Under the pieces are notes generated by a model. The model had not been told where the DNA came from. It ran no database searches and saw nothing but the letters and a program-made list of their open reading frames with translations. A DNA stretch of 6,677 nucleotides, taken from NCBI GenBank assembly GCA_027624675.1, contig JAQBTZ010000031.1, positions 1 through 6,677 of the forward strand, given 5' to 3'. This document shows positions 6,201 through 6,677 of this stretch, piece by piece. Made by a program: the position numbers and the translations under genes. This stretch comes from a bacterium. GTDB lineage: Bacteria; Patescibacteriota; WWE3; 2-01-FULL-39-13; JAQBTZ01. How positions within the stretch are numbered: the stretch's first letter is position 1; each line of letters starts with the position of its first letter.

Positions 6201-6677
6201 GTGGGACAAAAAATACATCCAATGGGATTTAGGGTAGGAATATCTAAAAACTGGAAATCAAACTGGTTTGCAAGTAAAGAACTATATGGAGATTATATAT
6301 TACTTGATAAAAAAATTAGAGATTATTTGCAGGAGAAATTGATGAGAGCTGGACTTGAATCTATTGAGATAGATAGGTCAATAAATGATATTTCTGTTAA
6401 AGTAAATGTTTCAAAGCCTGGAATGGTTATCGGAAGAGGAGGAACAGGTGCAGAAGAGGTGAAAGTTGCTTTAGTTAAGTTAAGTGGTCAAGAGATTAAT
6501 TTTGAGGTTGTAGAGTATAGAACTCCAGAGATTTCTGCAAGAATTATAGGAGACTCTATAGTTAATCAGATTCAAAGAAGAATTTCGTATAAGAGAGCAA
6601 TTAATGTAGCTGCAGATAAGGCAATTGAAAAAGGAGCATTAGGAGTTAAGATTATGGCAAAGGGAGTACTTGGAGGA
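6201..6677 (+). CDS. rpsC: 30S ribosomal protein S3 (uS3), N-terminal 159 residues (3' partial)
   Basis: S3 lies at the mRNA entry channel of the 30S subunit and contributes to mRNA unwinding. The frame opens at GTG 6201, immediately after the rplV stop, and runs off the window without a stop. The start (M)GQKIHPMGFRVGISKNWKS is the S3 signature. The type-II KH domain has its GXXG loop as GRGG in SKPGMVIGRGGTGAEEVK (71-88). RTPEISARIIGDSI (107-120) and the helix VNQIQRRISYKRAIN (121-135) follow, and the visible part ends at the family motif KGVLGG (154-159). About 60 C-terminal residues are missing. At the positions of E. coli helicase residues Arg131, Arg132 and Lys135, this protein has Lys, Arg and Asn. 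rplP and rpmC would be the expected next genes. Confidence 0.98.
   Translation, partial: MGQKIHPMGFRVGISKNWKSNWFASKELYGDYILLDKKIRDYLQEKLMRAGLESIEIDRSINDISVKVNVSKPGMVIGRGGTGAEEVKVALVKLSGQEINFEVVEYRTPEISARIIGDSIVNQIQRRISYKRAINVAADKAIEKGALGVKIMAKGVLGG

Overview
The window holds a continuous stretch of the bacterial str-S10 ribosomal-protein supercluster, entirely on the + strand. The order is fusA (EF-G, 5' end outside the window), tuf (EF-Tu), rpsJ (S10), rplC (L3), rplD (L4), rplW (L23), rplB (L2), rpsS (S19), rplV (L22) and rpsC (S3, 3' end outside the window). This is the classical bacterial order. I see no mobile element, CRISPR array, tRNA or rRNA, and no accessory system; every reading frame of substance is a core translation gene.

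The DNA is clearly AT-rich, arginine is mostly AGA, and stops are almost all TAA. UGA is used as a stop at the end of rplD, where it forms an ATGA overlap with rplW. This argues against codes in which UGA is read as Gly or Trp. The proteins are bacterial but diverge at several normally invariant positions, and L3 is about 60 residues shorter than usual. Together with the low GC, this suggests a reduced-genome lineage, most plausibly the Candidate Phyla Radiation (Patescibacteria). That placement is an inference from protein flavour, not a demonstrated identity.

Layout: fusA (1-1593) is followed by a 74-bp gap that can fold into an imperfect hairpin before tuf (1668-2846). A clear intrinsic terminator at 2861-2890 closes the fusA-tuf unit. 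rpsJ (2934-3263) begins with TTG. The 159-bp gap after rpsJ contains a near-consensus sigma70-type promoter (TTGACC, 16 bp, TATAAT). An inverted repeat overlaps its -35 box, and further downstream a terminator-like hairpin with a T-tract ends a few bases before rplC. From rplC onward the genes are packed with overlaps or gaps of a few bases (3423-6677), as in a single transcript.

Functionally, EF-G and EF-Tu drive elongation. S10, S19 and S3 build the 30S head, while L3, L4, L23, L2 and L22 are early-assembly 50S proteins around the peptidyl-transferase centre and exit tunnel. The points most worth a second look are the compact L3 and the apparent split of the usual operon into separately controlled units: a terminator after tuf, and a promoter plus possible attenuator before rplC.
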